Part shown: one piece after another, positions 7,815-15,262 of the stretch
Position numbering within the stretch: the first letter of the stretch is position 1
Layout: every line of letters starts with the position of its first letter
NCBI GenBank assembly: GCA_019192485.1
Contig: JAHCMJ010000004.1
Coordinates: 1-40,987, forward strand
DNA: 40,987 nt
Direction: 5' to 3'
Origin: Cyclobacteriaceae bacterium HetDA_MAG_MS6
Lineage (GTDB): Bacteria; Bacteroidota; Bacteroidia; Cytophagales; Cyclobacteriaceae
Notes under the pieces: model-generated
What the model was told of the DNA's origin: nothing
The model's database searches: none
Seen by the model: the letters and a program-made list of their open reading frames with translations, nothing else
Made by a program: the position numbers and the translations under genes

Positions 7815-8200
7815 AGAAAAATCTGGATAACGGCGGGGATGTAATTTGCTATTAGCGGTGGTTTGTAAGCACGAGGGAAGGTGCTATCGTTGGATGGCGA
7901 AATAATCTCCTCAATCAAAACATAAACCACTGGCACCAACTGAGCATCCTGCAAGGATTGGTTGTTGGAGATAATACCAGCTTCGTCGTTAGCATGCACT
8001 TCCTCACTCGTGTCATTGCAACAGTCCGGCAGACAATTCTGACTATCTCCAGACTCCGACATACAAACATGCGGCTCCGTAAAAATTGACACCGCCTGCA
8101 GTCGCCCCATGCAGTAGTGCTTGTATACGGTGAAACTGGTCGAGGAGACCAAAATCAAGGTAGCAAGACTCAAATGCAATATTTGACGAATGATGATCAT
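7808..8200 (-). CDS. HYC_CC_PP family small exported protein
   Basis: The 130-residue product has an N-terminal signal or anchor (1-25) and the three landmarks that name this Bacteroidota family: His-Tyr-Cys at 28-30 (YKHYCMGRL), a Cys-Cys pair at 60-61 (LPDCCND) and Pro-Pro at 114-115 (YKPPLIANY). Other cysteines at 46 and 56 add to a possible metal-binding set. The biochemical role of the family is not established. Its place between an HMA-DUF4396 gene and a TonB receptor/HMA pair supports a role in metal handling at the envelope. The ATG at 8200 is used; an ATG 5 nt upstream is out of frame. Confidence 0.85.
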   Translation of the reverse strand: MIIIRQILHLSLATLILVSSTSFTVYKHYCMGRLQAVSIFTEPHVCMSESGDSQNCLPDCCNDTSEEVHANDEAGIISNNQSLQDAQLVPVVYVLIEEIISPSNDSTFPRAYKPPLIANYIPAVIQIFLL

Positions 8201-8249
8201 TTCATTTTCCTTACGGGGATTGTTTCCATCAGGTTGCCAAACATCAAGC

Positions 8250-8918
8250 TTAATGACATGCCTTGTTATACTTTTTCAGTTTATAGTAATTATAAGGTAA
8301 GGGAGTCAGAAAACCTACAATCAATGCCGGAATGAGTGCCAGCCAGTACACTGGATCAGAAAATGCGGCCTTGCCACCAGTGATCATGAAGTCCGTTCCG
8401 GTCATGGCCAATTCCATAGCGACCATCGAGATAAACGACATCCCGAAAGCCACCTTCAAGGCATACAACCAACTGAAATGCTCCCGATACTTCAAAAGCA
8501 CAGTTTCCAATATAATTGAAGTGCAAAGTCCTGCAATTATCGCAAGGACCATCTGCCAGATCATTGCGGTATCAGGGTAAAAAGCCTGTAAGTAAAATAT
8601 CATACCGAAATCTCCTATCGAGCATCCAATCAAGCAATTCAATGTATTGAACGTAGCACGACTCCACAAAGGACGGTCACCCCAAAAGGAAGGTTGGTCA
8701 TCTGTCAGAACATTGTACCCCGATTGTTTCAGCAGGTGATCCACATGCGAAACTGATACAGCGTCGCCAATAACCGTAAGTGTCTTCACCTCTGCACCTA
8801 AATCTACCGTCCAGTTTTTAATGGACTCATCTTCATCAAAGATTGGCTTGATAGCATCTATACATCCTTGGCAGTGAATGTCTGTTTTCAGCGTAATTGT
8901 TTCCATTTTACGATTCAT
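8250..8918 (-). CDS. HMA domain fused to DUF4396 membrane protein
   Basis: The 222-residue product joins two parts. Residues 1-72 form an HMA domain with C16-Q-G-C19 and 'SGYNVLTDD' at its end. Residues about 85-215 are a four-helix DUF4396 membrane domain with the signature 'FNTLNCLIGCSIGDFGMIF', where C95 and C99 lie in the first helix. DUF4396 proteins are membrane proteins of unknown function often met near metal genes. The fusion suggests that the cytoplasmic HMA domain passes an ion to, or receives one from, the membrane part; that is inference. ATG at 8918 and ATG at 8906 are both possible starts. It follows the AraC-type regulator gene by 75 bp. Confidence 0.8.
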   Translation of the reverse strand: MNRKMETITLKTDIHCQGCIDAIKPIFDEDESIKNWTVDLGAEVKTLTVIGDAVSVSHVDHLLKQSGYNVLTDDQPSFWGDRPLWSRATFNTLNCLIGCSIGDFGMIFYLQAFYPDTAMIWQMVLAIIAGLCTSIILETVLLKYREHFSWLYALKVAFGMSFISMVAMELAMTGTDFMITGGKAAFSDPVYWLALIPALIVGFLTPLPYNYYKLKKYNKACH

Positions 8919-8993
8919 TATGCATCAGCTACAAATTACGGAACTACTTGATTTAGTGATTTACAAAATTTTCGAAAAAATGTACAAAATCAT

Positions 8994-9563
8994 CTATTCA
9001 ACGCTATCCAGTGACCTCCTTGAAGGTTTTTGTAGCTTTTTAAAAGTTGAAGGAGACATGCCAGTCACTTTTTTGAATTGGCCAGAAAGGTGTTGTACGC
9101 TACTATAGCCCAGTTGATAGGCAATCTGTGATGAATTCAGCTCATTGTACACCAGAAGTTCTTTGACTCGCTCTACTTTCTGAAGGATAATGTAGCGCTC
9201 AATAGTGATACCCTCTACCTCGGAAAACAATTGACTTAATGTTCTGTAGTCTTTAGCAATACCCCGTTCCAAGTAGGTTGAGTAATTTGTTTTCAATGGC
9301 TCAGAGGTCCGGTGTATACTTTCTATTACAAGAGCCTTTATCCGCTCAATTAGCTGGGCATTCTTATCTTCTAGCATCTCAAAACCTCGTCTTTTCAGCG
9401 CTTCTTGTAAAAGAGTTTTGAGTTCGCTACTCAATAGTTCCTCAAGCAAAACCTCTCCTAGCGCAATAGATTTGACAGGAATTCTTAGTTGCTTAAATTC
9501 TTCAGCTACCGCCTCGATACAGCGGTCACATACCATGTTTTTGACATAGACCTTGGAGGCCAC
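8994..9563 (-). CDS. AraC-family regulator with N-terminal CxxC metal-binding-like domain
   Basis: The product is 189 residues. The C-terminal half (about 85-178) is an AraC/XylS double helix-turn-helix: 'YSTYLERGIAKDYRTLSQLF', 'TIERYIILQKVERVKELL' and the hallmark 'SSQIAYQLGYSSVQHLSGQF' then 'FKKVTGMSPSTFKK'. The N-terminal half (1-72) resembles a small HMA fold, with C12-D-R-C15 and the closing 'ALKRRGFEML'. The natural reading is a one-component metal sensor: ion binding at the CxxC alters DNA binding. Flanking HMA, HYC_CC_PP and TonB receptor genes are the likely targets. Its ATG overlaps the stop of the small membrane protein gene by one base. Confidence 0.88.
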   Translation of the reverse strand: MASKVYVKNMVCDRCIEAVAEEFKQLRIPVKSIALGEVLLEELLSSELKTLLQEALKRRGFEMLEDKNAQLIERIKALVIESIHRTSEPLKTNYSTYLERGIAKDYRTLSQLFSEVEGITIERYIILQKVERVKELLVYNELNSSQIAYQLGYSSVQHLSGQFKKVTGMSPSTFKKLQKPSRRSLDSVE

Positions 9564-9745
9564 TAAGCCGAAGGCTTATTGCGAAAAGTCCGGATTGCCA
9601 ACCAGATACAAAGCGCCGCAAACAAAATCAGCAGGTAAATTTTGGTGTTTCCTGACCAGATTGGATCCTCGACTGCTTCAGCATTTTGCGCGAAGAGAAC
9701 AATATTAGATGTAAAAACAATAGCAAAAATAAGAAGCCTTTTCAT
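9563..9745 (-). CDS. Small membrane protein
   Basis: The 60-residue product has an N-terminal signal-like helix (MKRLLIFAIVFTSNIVLFAQ), a short acidic stretch, then a second helix (about 35-52, IYLLILFAALCIWLAI) and a basic tail RTFRNKPSA. No family was recognised. Its stop shares one base with the start of the AraC-type regulator, so the two are co-transcribed. The layout would place 10-15 residues outside the membrane if the signal is cleaved. Confidence 0.6.
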   Translation of the reverse strand: MKRLLIFAIVFTSNIVLFAQNAEAVEDPIWSGNTKIYLLILFAALCIWLAIRTFRNKPSA

Positions 9746-9809
9746 CAGACCAGGTTTATCATTGAAAACAGAAATCGGTAACTGATGCCACCTTACAAGA
9801 CGAATTTAG

Positions 9810-10343
9810 CTAATACTGCTGATTCAGCGTCAGGTTGACCTCAATTTCCTTCAGGTCGGCCTCAGAACAACAACCTGTTTCCTGCATGAAGTAGGTAATA
9901 TACTTTATGAAAAAGGGGTCAATATTCAGACTGCTGACATCAGTTAGATGTCCTAAGATAAAGGCCTCGTCTTCAGCCATGTTTTTGCTCATCCCCAGAA
10001 ACTTAGGCAGGTAAAACTGAACAGCAAACCTCAGAAACCTGATCTCAAGATTGTCAGGATGCTCATCAATACTGGCATTGATAATGGTCGTAAAGGACTG
10101 GACATAGTTAAGTTTGGTAATCGGATTCCATGAGACCTGTGCCATGAGTGCCTCAGCTACTCCCTGGTAGGCCTTTACCACCGGGTCTGTATTCTCCGTG
10201 CTTTTGATAAATGAATAAAAAATCTCAATCTGAGACTTGTCAAGTACAGCATTATGAAATGATTTCCGAATCTCGGAAAGGTCAACCGCTTTCAGCGAAA
10301 AAACCTGGATCAGTAAACCTACAAATAGTATTTTTTTCATCAC
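9810..10343 (-). CDS. Exported protein of unknown function
   Basis: The 177-residue product has a signal peptide (MMKKILFVGLLIQVFSLKA) and a mature part that is mostly helical, with repeat-like spacing (VVKAYQGVAEALMAQVSW; NLEIRFLRFAVQFYLPKFLG). It carries a Cys pair, 'ETGCCSEADLKE'. No named family was recognised. It is the first gene of the minus-strand run leading into the metal module, 64 bp before the small membrane protein gene, but whether it belongs to that module is unclear. Confidence 0.7.
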   Translation of the reverse strand: MMKKILFVGLLIQVFSLKAVDLSEIRKSFHNAVLDKSQIEIFYSFIKSTENTDPVVKAYQGVAEALMAQVSWNPITKLNYVQSFTTIINASIDEHPDNLEIRFLRFAVQFYLPKFLGMSKNMAEDEAFILGHLTDVSSLNIDPFFIKYITYFMQETGCCSEADLKEIEVNLTLNQQY

Positions 10344-10660
10344 TGATCAAAGTAACGGAATTACCTACAGCATGGATGCAATAAGAATGCATGGACGACG
10401 ACATTTGAGGAGGATAAGGTCACTTAAACCTATCTAGTTAACATTGGTAATGATGTACCTGCTAATAAACTGACTCGTGATTAGTTACTCCACGACGGAA
10501 CCTTAATGTCAGCACTCGCTTTCTTGAACCACTAAGGATTATCCCTGCTCTGAATCAGACGATATTTTAGAATTGATAAAAGCTCCTTAATATTTGAACA
10601 GATAATTAGATAAAAAAAACCGACCTTCAATCACCTGAAAATCGGTTTATTCCTCGATTG
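10344..10660. other. Gene-free stretch upstream of the exported-protein gene
   Basis: No credible coding frame or strong dyad was seen between 10344 and 10610. The right end (10611-10648) holds the terminator of the tRNA-Arg gene, which reads in this direction. Confidence 0.5.
10611..10648 (-). terminator. Terminator of the tRNA-Arg gene
   Basis: On the minus strand AACCGA pairs with TCGGTT (plus positions 10642-10647 and 10618-10623), followed by a run of eight T (10612-10619 as A on the plus strand). It lies 13 bases beyond the 3' end of the tRNA. Confidence 0.7.
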
Positions 10661-10734
10661 TACACCCGGAAGGATTCGAACCCTCAACCCCCAGAGCCGA
10701 AATCTGGTATTCTATCCAGTTGAACTACGGGTGC
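10661..10734 (-). tRNA. tRNA-Arg (anticodon TCG)
   Basis: The 74-nt gene folds as a cloverleaf: acceptor stem GCACCCG against CGGGTGT (first pair G-U) with discriminator A. The anticodon stem CCAGA/TCTGG encloses the loop TTTCGGC, which places TCG at positions 34-36, reading CGA and, with wobble, other CGN codons. The T arm GAGGGTTCGAATCCTTC is intact. CCA is not encoded. A promoter element and a terminator flank it, so it is a single-gene unit. Confidence 0.96.
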
Positions 10735-10749
10735 ATCTGAAAAAGAGTG

Positions 10750-10757
10750 CAAATATA
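10750..10757 (-). promoter_or_regulatory. -7 promoter element of tRNA-Arg
   Basis: The minus strand reads TATATTTG, an exact TAnnTTTG match. It would start transcription near 10745, about 10 nt before the mature tRNA. No clear TTG was found at the -33 position. Confidence 0.55.
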
Positions 10758-10907
10758 GTTCTGTTTCAAAAATTATCATCCTCTGCTACTCACAATTGAT
10801 CATCAATACTCCGCATCTGGTTCATCATCTAAAACCCCTTACTCAACTAGTAGAATTTCCTCCTCTGCACGTTTTCAATGTCCCTTTCAGCTAAATTGAC
10901 TAACTTC

Positions 10908-12140
10908 ATGTATATGCGTCACATCATAACATTAGTTCTCCACATTGTTACGCTATCGCTCTGTGCTCAGCCCAAGGAAGGCTTCTTTGAGATCGAGGGC
11001 AAAGTCACTGATGCCATCACCAAAGCCACTATTGCCCAGTGTCATGTCTACGTAAAAGGTACTGATGTAGGTATAGTTACCAATAATGAAGGCAAATTCT
11101 CTATCAAGGTACCAGTCAGCCTTATCGACAGCGTCCTGGTCGTCTCAACCATGGGTTATGAGTCGCAGGAATTCGTAATCGGCAGGCTCAGAACCAGCAA
11201 AGTCAATATCTCCTTGAGATCAGGTGCTTTGATCATGGAGGAAGCCATCGTAGGTGATGCTTACAAGCTAGTTAATCAAGCATTTAAGAAGGTACCGGAT
11301 AATTACCCAGATCGGTATCAGGTATTGACATCGTTTTATAGGGAGATATATTGGAAAAATGGTAAGTATATTGATGTCGCTCAAGGCATTCTCAATACCC
11401 TAAAAACACCGTATCTGGGTATGAAGAGTGATGATAAGGTGAGCGTGCATAAAAGCTATCGTATGGCCAGCAAAAAGAAATTGGATTCTGTTATTTTCAA
11501 GCTGAGAGGCGGCCCTCATACTTTGAATTCTGTAGATATCGCAAAATTTAAAGCTCCGGTACTGGACGAAATGGTTATGTCATTGTACGATTTCAAGTAT
11601 GGCCCCATGCAATCTCGAGATGGGAAGCAATTTTATACCGTAAACTTTGCTCCGAAGTCTGAAAATCTCCACCTGCTATATGAGGGAACATTGTTTATTG
11701 AAAAGCAGACGCTGGCAATAGGAGCTATCAGATTCAGATATAATCAGAAAGGACTGAAGGAAGCAGAAAGCGTTTTGTTCAAGAAGAAGTCCAGAAATCT
11801 TCACGTGGTTCCAAAACACTTTACTTACGAGGTGAGCTATCAGGAACAAAATGGTAAATGGCATTTGTACTACGTCCGAAACAGTATCGAAGCGCAAGTA
11901 TTCGGGAAAAAAGGCAAGGCCAGAGGCAACTATGAAATCACTTCTGAATTGGTTGTGACAGAGCGCGACATAAGCAATGTACAGCTGATTGCTGATAGGA
12001 ACTGGTCTGGGCCCAGAGCAATATTTTCCGAAGAGGTGAGCACTATCCCCGATAAAGGCTATTGGGAAGATTATTCCATCATCACTCCTGAAAAGGATCT
12101 GCGCAAGGCACTGAAGAAAATCCAAAAAAAGTCAACATAG
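10908..12140 (+). CDS. CarboxypepD-reg-like domain surface protein
   Basis: The reading frame opens at 10878, but the signal peptide MRHIITLVLHIVTLSLCAQ begins at the ATG triplets at 10908 and 10914, so one of these is the likely start (410 or 408 residues). After the signal comes a CarboxypepD-reg-like domain of about 85 residues (FEIEGKVTDAITKATIAQCH, then 'GIVTNNEGKFSIKVP' and 'STMGYESQEF'). The remaining 290 residues are a beta-rich domain common in Bacteroidota exported proteins of unknown role, with 'FYREIYWKNGKY', 'LYEGTLFIEKQTLAIGAIRF' and 'WEDYSIITPEKDL'. It is likely an envelope protein. The TauE/SafE gene follows after 19 bp and may be co-transcribed. Confidence 0.8.
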   Translation: MYMRHIITLVLHIVTLSLCAQPKEGFFEIEGKVTDAITKATIAQCHVYVKGTDVGIVTNNEGKFSIKVPVSLIDSVLVVSTMGYESQEFVIGRLRTSKVNISLRSGALIMEEAIVGDAYKLVNQAFKKVPDNYPDRYQVLTSFYREIYWKNGKYIDVAQGILNTLKTPYLGMKSDDKVSVHKSYRMASKKKLDSVIFKLRGGPHTLNSVDIAKFKAPVLDEMVMSLYDFKYGPMQSRDGKQFYTVNFAPKSENLHLLYEGTLFIEKQTLAIGAIRFRYNQKGLKEAESVLFKKKSRNLHVVPKHFTYEVSYQEQNGKWHLYYVRNSIEAQVFGKKGKARGNYEITSELVVTERDISNVQLIADRNWSGPRAIFSEEVSTIPDKGYWEDYSIITPEKDLRKALKKIQKKST

Positions 12141-12159
12141 CCTTTTTATCTTCTTCCCG

Positions 12160-12909
12160 ATGAACGAGTTATTCTTGTTACTACTCTTATTTACATTAGG
12201 AGTCGTGGCATTTTGCACTTCAACATTGACTGCCGGTGGTGGCGGGTTGATGCTAGTCCCTGTACTCAGTCTCCTACTTGGCGCGACACAAACCGCTCCT
12301 ATTCTTAATACTGCTAATCTAATTGCCAGACCTTCCAGACTTATCCTGTTTTGGAAGTATATTAACTGGCAAGCTGTCAAATACTACCTCCCTGCGGTAA
12401 TTGTGGGTGCGACCTCCGCCGGGTTATTCTTTTCTACAATTAAGGTAGCCTGGTTACAGGTCATCGTCGGGTTGTTCTTGATCAGTACTATTTTCCAATA
12501 TGGCTGGGGCAAAAGAGAGCGTTCGTTCTCGATGACCTATCGTGGACTATTTCCCGCAGGATTGCTCATCTCTTTCATTGGCACCTTCACCGGAGCCAGT
12601 GGTCCGGTCTTAAATCCATTCTATCTGAACCTAGGCATAACCAAGGAGGAGCTTATTGCCACCAAAACATTTAACAGCTTCTTTATGGGACTGGCACAAC
12701 TAGGATCCTATGCCGCTTTTGGTGTCCTTTCAGCTGGGCAATGGTGGTATATACTTGCCTTGAGTTTTGGCATGATGGTCGGTAATTTTATTGGTAAAAG
12801 ACTACTTGTCAAGACCAACAAGCAAACCTTTCAAAAGTGGATGATTGCTTTCATGATGCTAAGTGGTGCATTGCTTCTGATGGAGGGCATCATGACATTG
12901 ATGTCTTAG
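12160..12909 (+). CDS. TauE/SafE-family membrane permease
   Basis: The 249-residue product has about seven or eight membrane helices and the two glycine-rich half-repeats of the TauE/SafE family: 'TSTLTAGGGGLMLVPVLSLL' near 22-41, and 'SFIGTFTGASGPVLNPFYLN' near 137-157. Family members export sulfite, sulfoacetate or other small sulfur anions, though many have unknown substrates. Its last bases overlap the convergent TauE/SafE gene by 4 bp (12906-12909), and no terminator lies between. The two proteins share the family but differ clearly in sequence. Confidence 0.85.
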   Translation: MNELFLLLLLFTLGVVAFCTSTLTAGGGGLMLVPVLSLLLGATQTAPILNTANLIARPSRLILFWKYINWQAVKYYLPAVIVGATSAGLFFSTIKVAWLQVIVGLFLISTIFQYGWGKRERSFSMTYRGLFPAGLLISFIGTFTGASGPVLNPFYLNLGITKEELIATKTFNSFFMGLAQLGSYAAFGVLSAGQWWYILALSFGMMVGNFIGKRLLVKTNKQTFQKWMIAFMMLSGALLLMEGIMTLMS

Positions 12910-13685
12910 AGAAATAGTTCCCTAATCCAGATTGTCATCGCCATTGCGATAACGAAAATACCAAATGCCTTTTTGAGTTTGTTTCCATCCACAAACTTTG
13001 AAAGGTATGTTCCAAAAACAATTCCTAGCCCTGAAAGTGCCGTAAAAATCAAAAGGAACTCCCATTGAATCTCCCGGCCAGCATTTAAGTCTCCAACAAA
13101 CCCTACAGCCGCTTTGAATGAGATGATAAAAAGTGAGCTGCCAACGGCTAATTTCATAGGTAGCCCCCCCAACAATACCAAAGCAGGTACAATTAAAAAC
13201 CCACCACCAGCTCCTACTACTCCTGTCAGCAAGCCAACTGACAAACCCTCCAGGATAATAAAGCCATAACCCCCTCTATGTCGCTGTTCTTGTTCACTTT
13301 TTTCCCTCAGCATAGCAAGACCGGCAACGATCATGATCATTCCAAAGAATACCATAATGGCTGTAGCCTTTGGGACCGACATGAAAGGATCGGGAATAAT
13401 GGGAACTACATAGCGTCTGGCAAAATAAATACTCAATAGAGAAGGCAGCATAAACAACACCGCAGTATGAACATCAATCTCTCGAAGTCTGAATTTCTGC
13501 ACCACTCCCAATATAGACGTAGCCCCAACGACAAAAAGAGAGTAAGCTGTCGCTAAAACTGGTTCAACGCCTAATAAGTATACTAGTATAGGCACTGTGA
13601 GAATTGATCCTCCACCACCAATTAGACCAAGTGTAAGACCAATAATTATAGCTCCTCCAAAACCGATTATCTCCGTTAATACCAT
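12906..13685 (-). CDS. TauE/SafE-family membrane permease under ArsR control
   Basis: The 259-residue product has about eight membrane helices and the paired motifs 'GLTLGLIGGGGSILTVPILV' (16-35) and 'GLLTGVVGAGGGFLIVPALV' (near 150-170), which are the two inverted halves of the TauE/SafE fold. The likely role is export of sulfite or a related sulfur species from the cytoplasm. An ArsR-family repressor gene lies directly upstream on the same strand, and a palindromic operator sits in the 45 bp between them, 9 bp before this ATG. This layout resembles BigR/SqrR-type sulfide-responsive operons. Confidence 0.9.
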   Translation of the reverse strand: MVLTEIIGFGGAIIIGLTLGLIGGGGSILTVPILVYLLGVEPVLATAYSLFVVGATSILGVVQKFRLREIDVHTAVLFMLPSLLSIYFARRYVVPIIPDPFMSVPKATAIMVFFGMIMIVAGLAMLREKSEQEQRHRGGYGFIILEGLSVGLLTGVVGAGGGFLIVPALVLLGGLPMKLAVGSSLFIISFKAAVGFVGDLNAGREIQWEFLLIFTALSGLGIVFGTYLSKFVDGNKLKKAFGIFVIAMAMTIWIRELFL

Positions 13686-13693
13686 CTTATATA

Positions 13694-13715
13694 AATATGA
13701 TCATTTATTCATATT
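13694..13715. promoter_or_regulatory. Candidate ArsR operator before the TauE/SafE gene
   Basis: AATATGA (13694-13700) and TCATATT (13709-13715) form a perfect dyad with an 8-bp spacer. The same core, ATATGA-N8-TCATAT, recurs at 14051-14072 before the ArsR gene. It lies between the ArsR stop and the permease start. Confidence 0.7.
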
Positions 13716-13730
13716 ATTTATCAAAAAAAA

Positions 13731-14033
13731 TCACAATGGAATATGGTTGCAGTTTTCTATGCACTCGATTACACTTACTACTTCTTTGATTTTCAGACTA
13801 TAAAAGATATGCTTGCCAGATCTCCTACTTGCCAAGATCCCCTTCAATTTCATGTTTTGCAAGTGATGAGAGGTCAGTGATTGTTCTGAATCAAGTGTCT
13901 GGCAAATCTCGCCAACGGTAAGCTCTTCATTTTTGTTGAGTAGATCTACAATACCAATACGCAGGGGATGTGCTACTGTCTTTAAAATGTGTGCTACTAC
14001 TTCAATTTTTTCCGTATCTAGCAGTTCAGCCAT
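13731..14033 (-). CDS. ArsR-family winged-helix repressor, possible sulfide/persulfide sensor
   Basis: The 100-residue product is a typical ArsR/SmtB protein: 'ILKTVAHPLRIGIVDLLNKN' in the first helices, 'TVGEICQTLDSEQSLTSHHL' as recognition helix region and 'LASRRSGKHIFYSL' as wing. It lacks the ELCVCDL metal motif in alpha-3. Instead it has C44 in alpha-3 (GEICQTL) and C91 and C95 near the C-terminus, an arrangement like the redox-active cysteine pair of SqrR/BigR sulfide sensors. Next to a TauE/SafE permease it probably responds to reactive sulfur. The matching palindromes at 13694-13715 and 14051-14072 suggest control of the permease and of itself. Confidence 0.88.
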   Translation of the reverse strand: MAELLDTEKIEVVAHILKTVAHPLRIGIVDLLNKNEELTVGEICQTLDSEQSLTSHHLQNMKLKGILASRRSGKHIFYSLKIKEVVSVIECIENCNHIPL

Positions 14034-14050
14034 ATGGCGAAGATAAATAA

Positions 14051-14072
14051 TATATGATTAAATCTTCATATA
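14051..14072. promoter_or_regulatory. Candidate ArsR operator before its own gene
   Basis: TATATGA (14051-14057) and TCATATA (14066-14072) form a perfect dyad with an 8-bp spacer, 18 bp upstream of the ArsR ATG (14033). Core and spacing are identical to the site at 13694-13715, which supports autoregulation. Confidence 0.7.
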
Positions 14073-14178
14073 AAAACCTTGCTATACTGCTGTCCCAACG
14101 GCTTTGATGATTGTGGGCTATCTTGACTCTTAAACTGCAAAAGAGAAACTCAATCATATTTAATCATAAAAGGCCATC

Positions 14179-14211
14179 AAAAAAAGAGCCCTCTCCAAAT
14201 CAGAGAGGGCT
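14179..14211 (-). terminator. Terminator of the TonB-protein gene
   Basis: AGCCCTCTC (14187-14195) pairs with GAGAGGGCT (14203-14211) with a 7-nt loop; on the minus strand the stem is followed by a run of T (A at 14179-14185 on the plus strand). It lies 34 bp beyond the stop of the gene at 14245. Confidence 0.85.
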
Positions 14212-14244
14212 ATACATATAGAAGACCAAACCAACCGCAACCGA

Positions 14245-15108
14245 TCAGTTTTTTAGCACAAAGCGAATAGGAACTGTCATCCAGACTCTCACATTTCGAC
14301 CTCTTTGCTTACCTGGCTGCCATTTGGGGGAGCCAGACAAAACTCTCACAGCTTCTTCATCACAACCGGCACCTATACCTTTCACCACCGTGATATCGGT
14401 CAAAGAGCCGTCTTTCTCAACGACAAACTTGACGAAAACCATACCAGATACACTTAGTCTGGCCGCCGTCCTGGGATAGACCATGTTTCTCGCTACATAG
14501 TCATAAAAAGTTTGCATACCTCCTTCCGGTTGCGGCCAGGTCTCTACAATCTGGAAAATCTCATCTACCCTTTCTTCCTCAGGTTGCTCAACAGCAAAGT
14601 CTACAATGACGTCCTCTATTACAGTTTCTTCTGTCATTTCCATATCCAGTTCGATCTCGATCTCTTGCACAATCTCCCCGTTGGGTACCTCAACAAAAAC
14701 AGGTTGATTGATTTTCGGAGGTGGTGGAGGTGGTTGCGTACTGATAGGCACTTCCATCACATCATCAAAAGTGTTGTCTAACTGACCCAAATCGACGATA
14801 CCACCATTGTCATAAGACTTCCAGTTGATGGCTGTGGTAACGATTAGTAAACTCACGGTCAACCCGATAAAAAAGAAAAGCGTGGATAGTTTTTTGTTTT
14901 TTTCTGTTCGGTCTTTTTTCAACTGCATCAAATCCTGATAATCCGTCCGTGTAAGTTTCGCAGGTCGAAGGATTTCATTCGCATGTAGGGATTGTGGCAA
15001 GCCAACATCCGTATGCAAGGGGGGAGAAACTAATGCTTGCGTTTTCATGGCTTCTTTGTTTGGTCTGGTACTAAGATCTCCAATGTACACGTGGAAAATC
15101 ATGATCAC
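14245..15108 (-). CDS. Energy transducer TonB
   Basis: The product is 287 residues from ATG 15108; the internal ATG at 15048 would give 267 residues. A membrane helix lies at about 75-96 (STLFFFIGLTVSLLIVTTAI), then an acidic and proline-rich periplasmic linker (PPPPPPKINQP at 126-136). The C-terminal TonB domain has 'YPRTAARLSVSGMVFVKFVV', 'GSLTDITVVKGIGAGCDEEA' and 'KWQPGKQRGRNVRVWMTVPI'. It passes proton-motive energy from ExbB/ExbD to outer-membrane receptors, of which four are in or reach this window. The N-terminal cytoplasmic part of about 70 residues is longer than in classical TonB. No exbB or exbD gene is nearby. Confidence 0.9.
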   Translation of the reverse strand: MIMIFHVYIGDLSTRPNKEAMKTQALVSPPLHTDVGLPQSLHANEILRPAKLTRTDYQDLMQLKKDRTEKNKKLSTLFFFIGLTVSLLIVTTAINWKSYDNGGIVDLGQLDNTFDDVMEVPISTQPPPPPPKINQPVFVEVPNGEIVQEIEIELDMEMTEETVIEDVIVDFAVEQPEEERVDEIFQIVETWPQPEGGMQTFYDYVARNMVYPRTAARLSVSGMVFVKFVVEKDGSLTDITVVKGIGAGCDEEAVRVLSGSPKWQPGKQRGRNVRVWMTVPIRFVLKN

Positions 15109-15231
15109 GGTCAGTGCTGATATTGACTCATGTCACTATATAGAGGCCGATTAAAGAGTTTGCGATTTGAACAAAATAGTATGCACGCATAATATTTTCT
15201 TGAAATCAAACATGTCACATCCTTTTTTGTT

Positions 15232-15239
15232 TACATTTG
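15232..15239 (+). promoter_or_regulatory. -7 promoter element of the fasciclin gene
   Basis: The bases are TACATTTG, an exact TAnnTTTG match, giving a leader of about 19 nt before the ATG at 15263. The -33 element is not clear. Confidence 0.5.
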
Positions 15240-15262
15240 TGAAAACCTAAATTTGACTAACT

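Noticed and set aside
11676-12125. 149-codon open frame on the minus strand inside the CarboxypepD-reg protein gene
   Set aside because: Antisense shadow of a clear coding region, with no recognisable domain.
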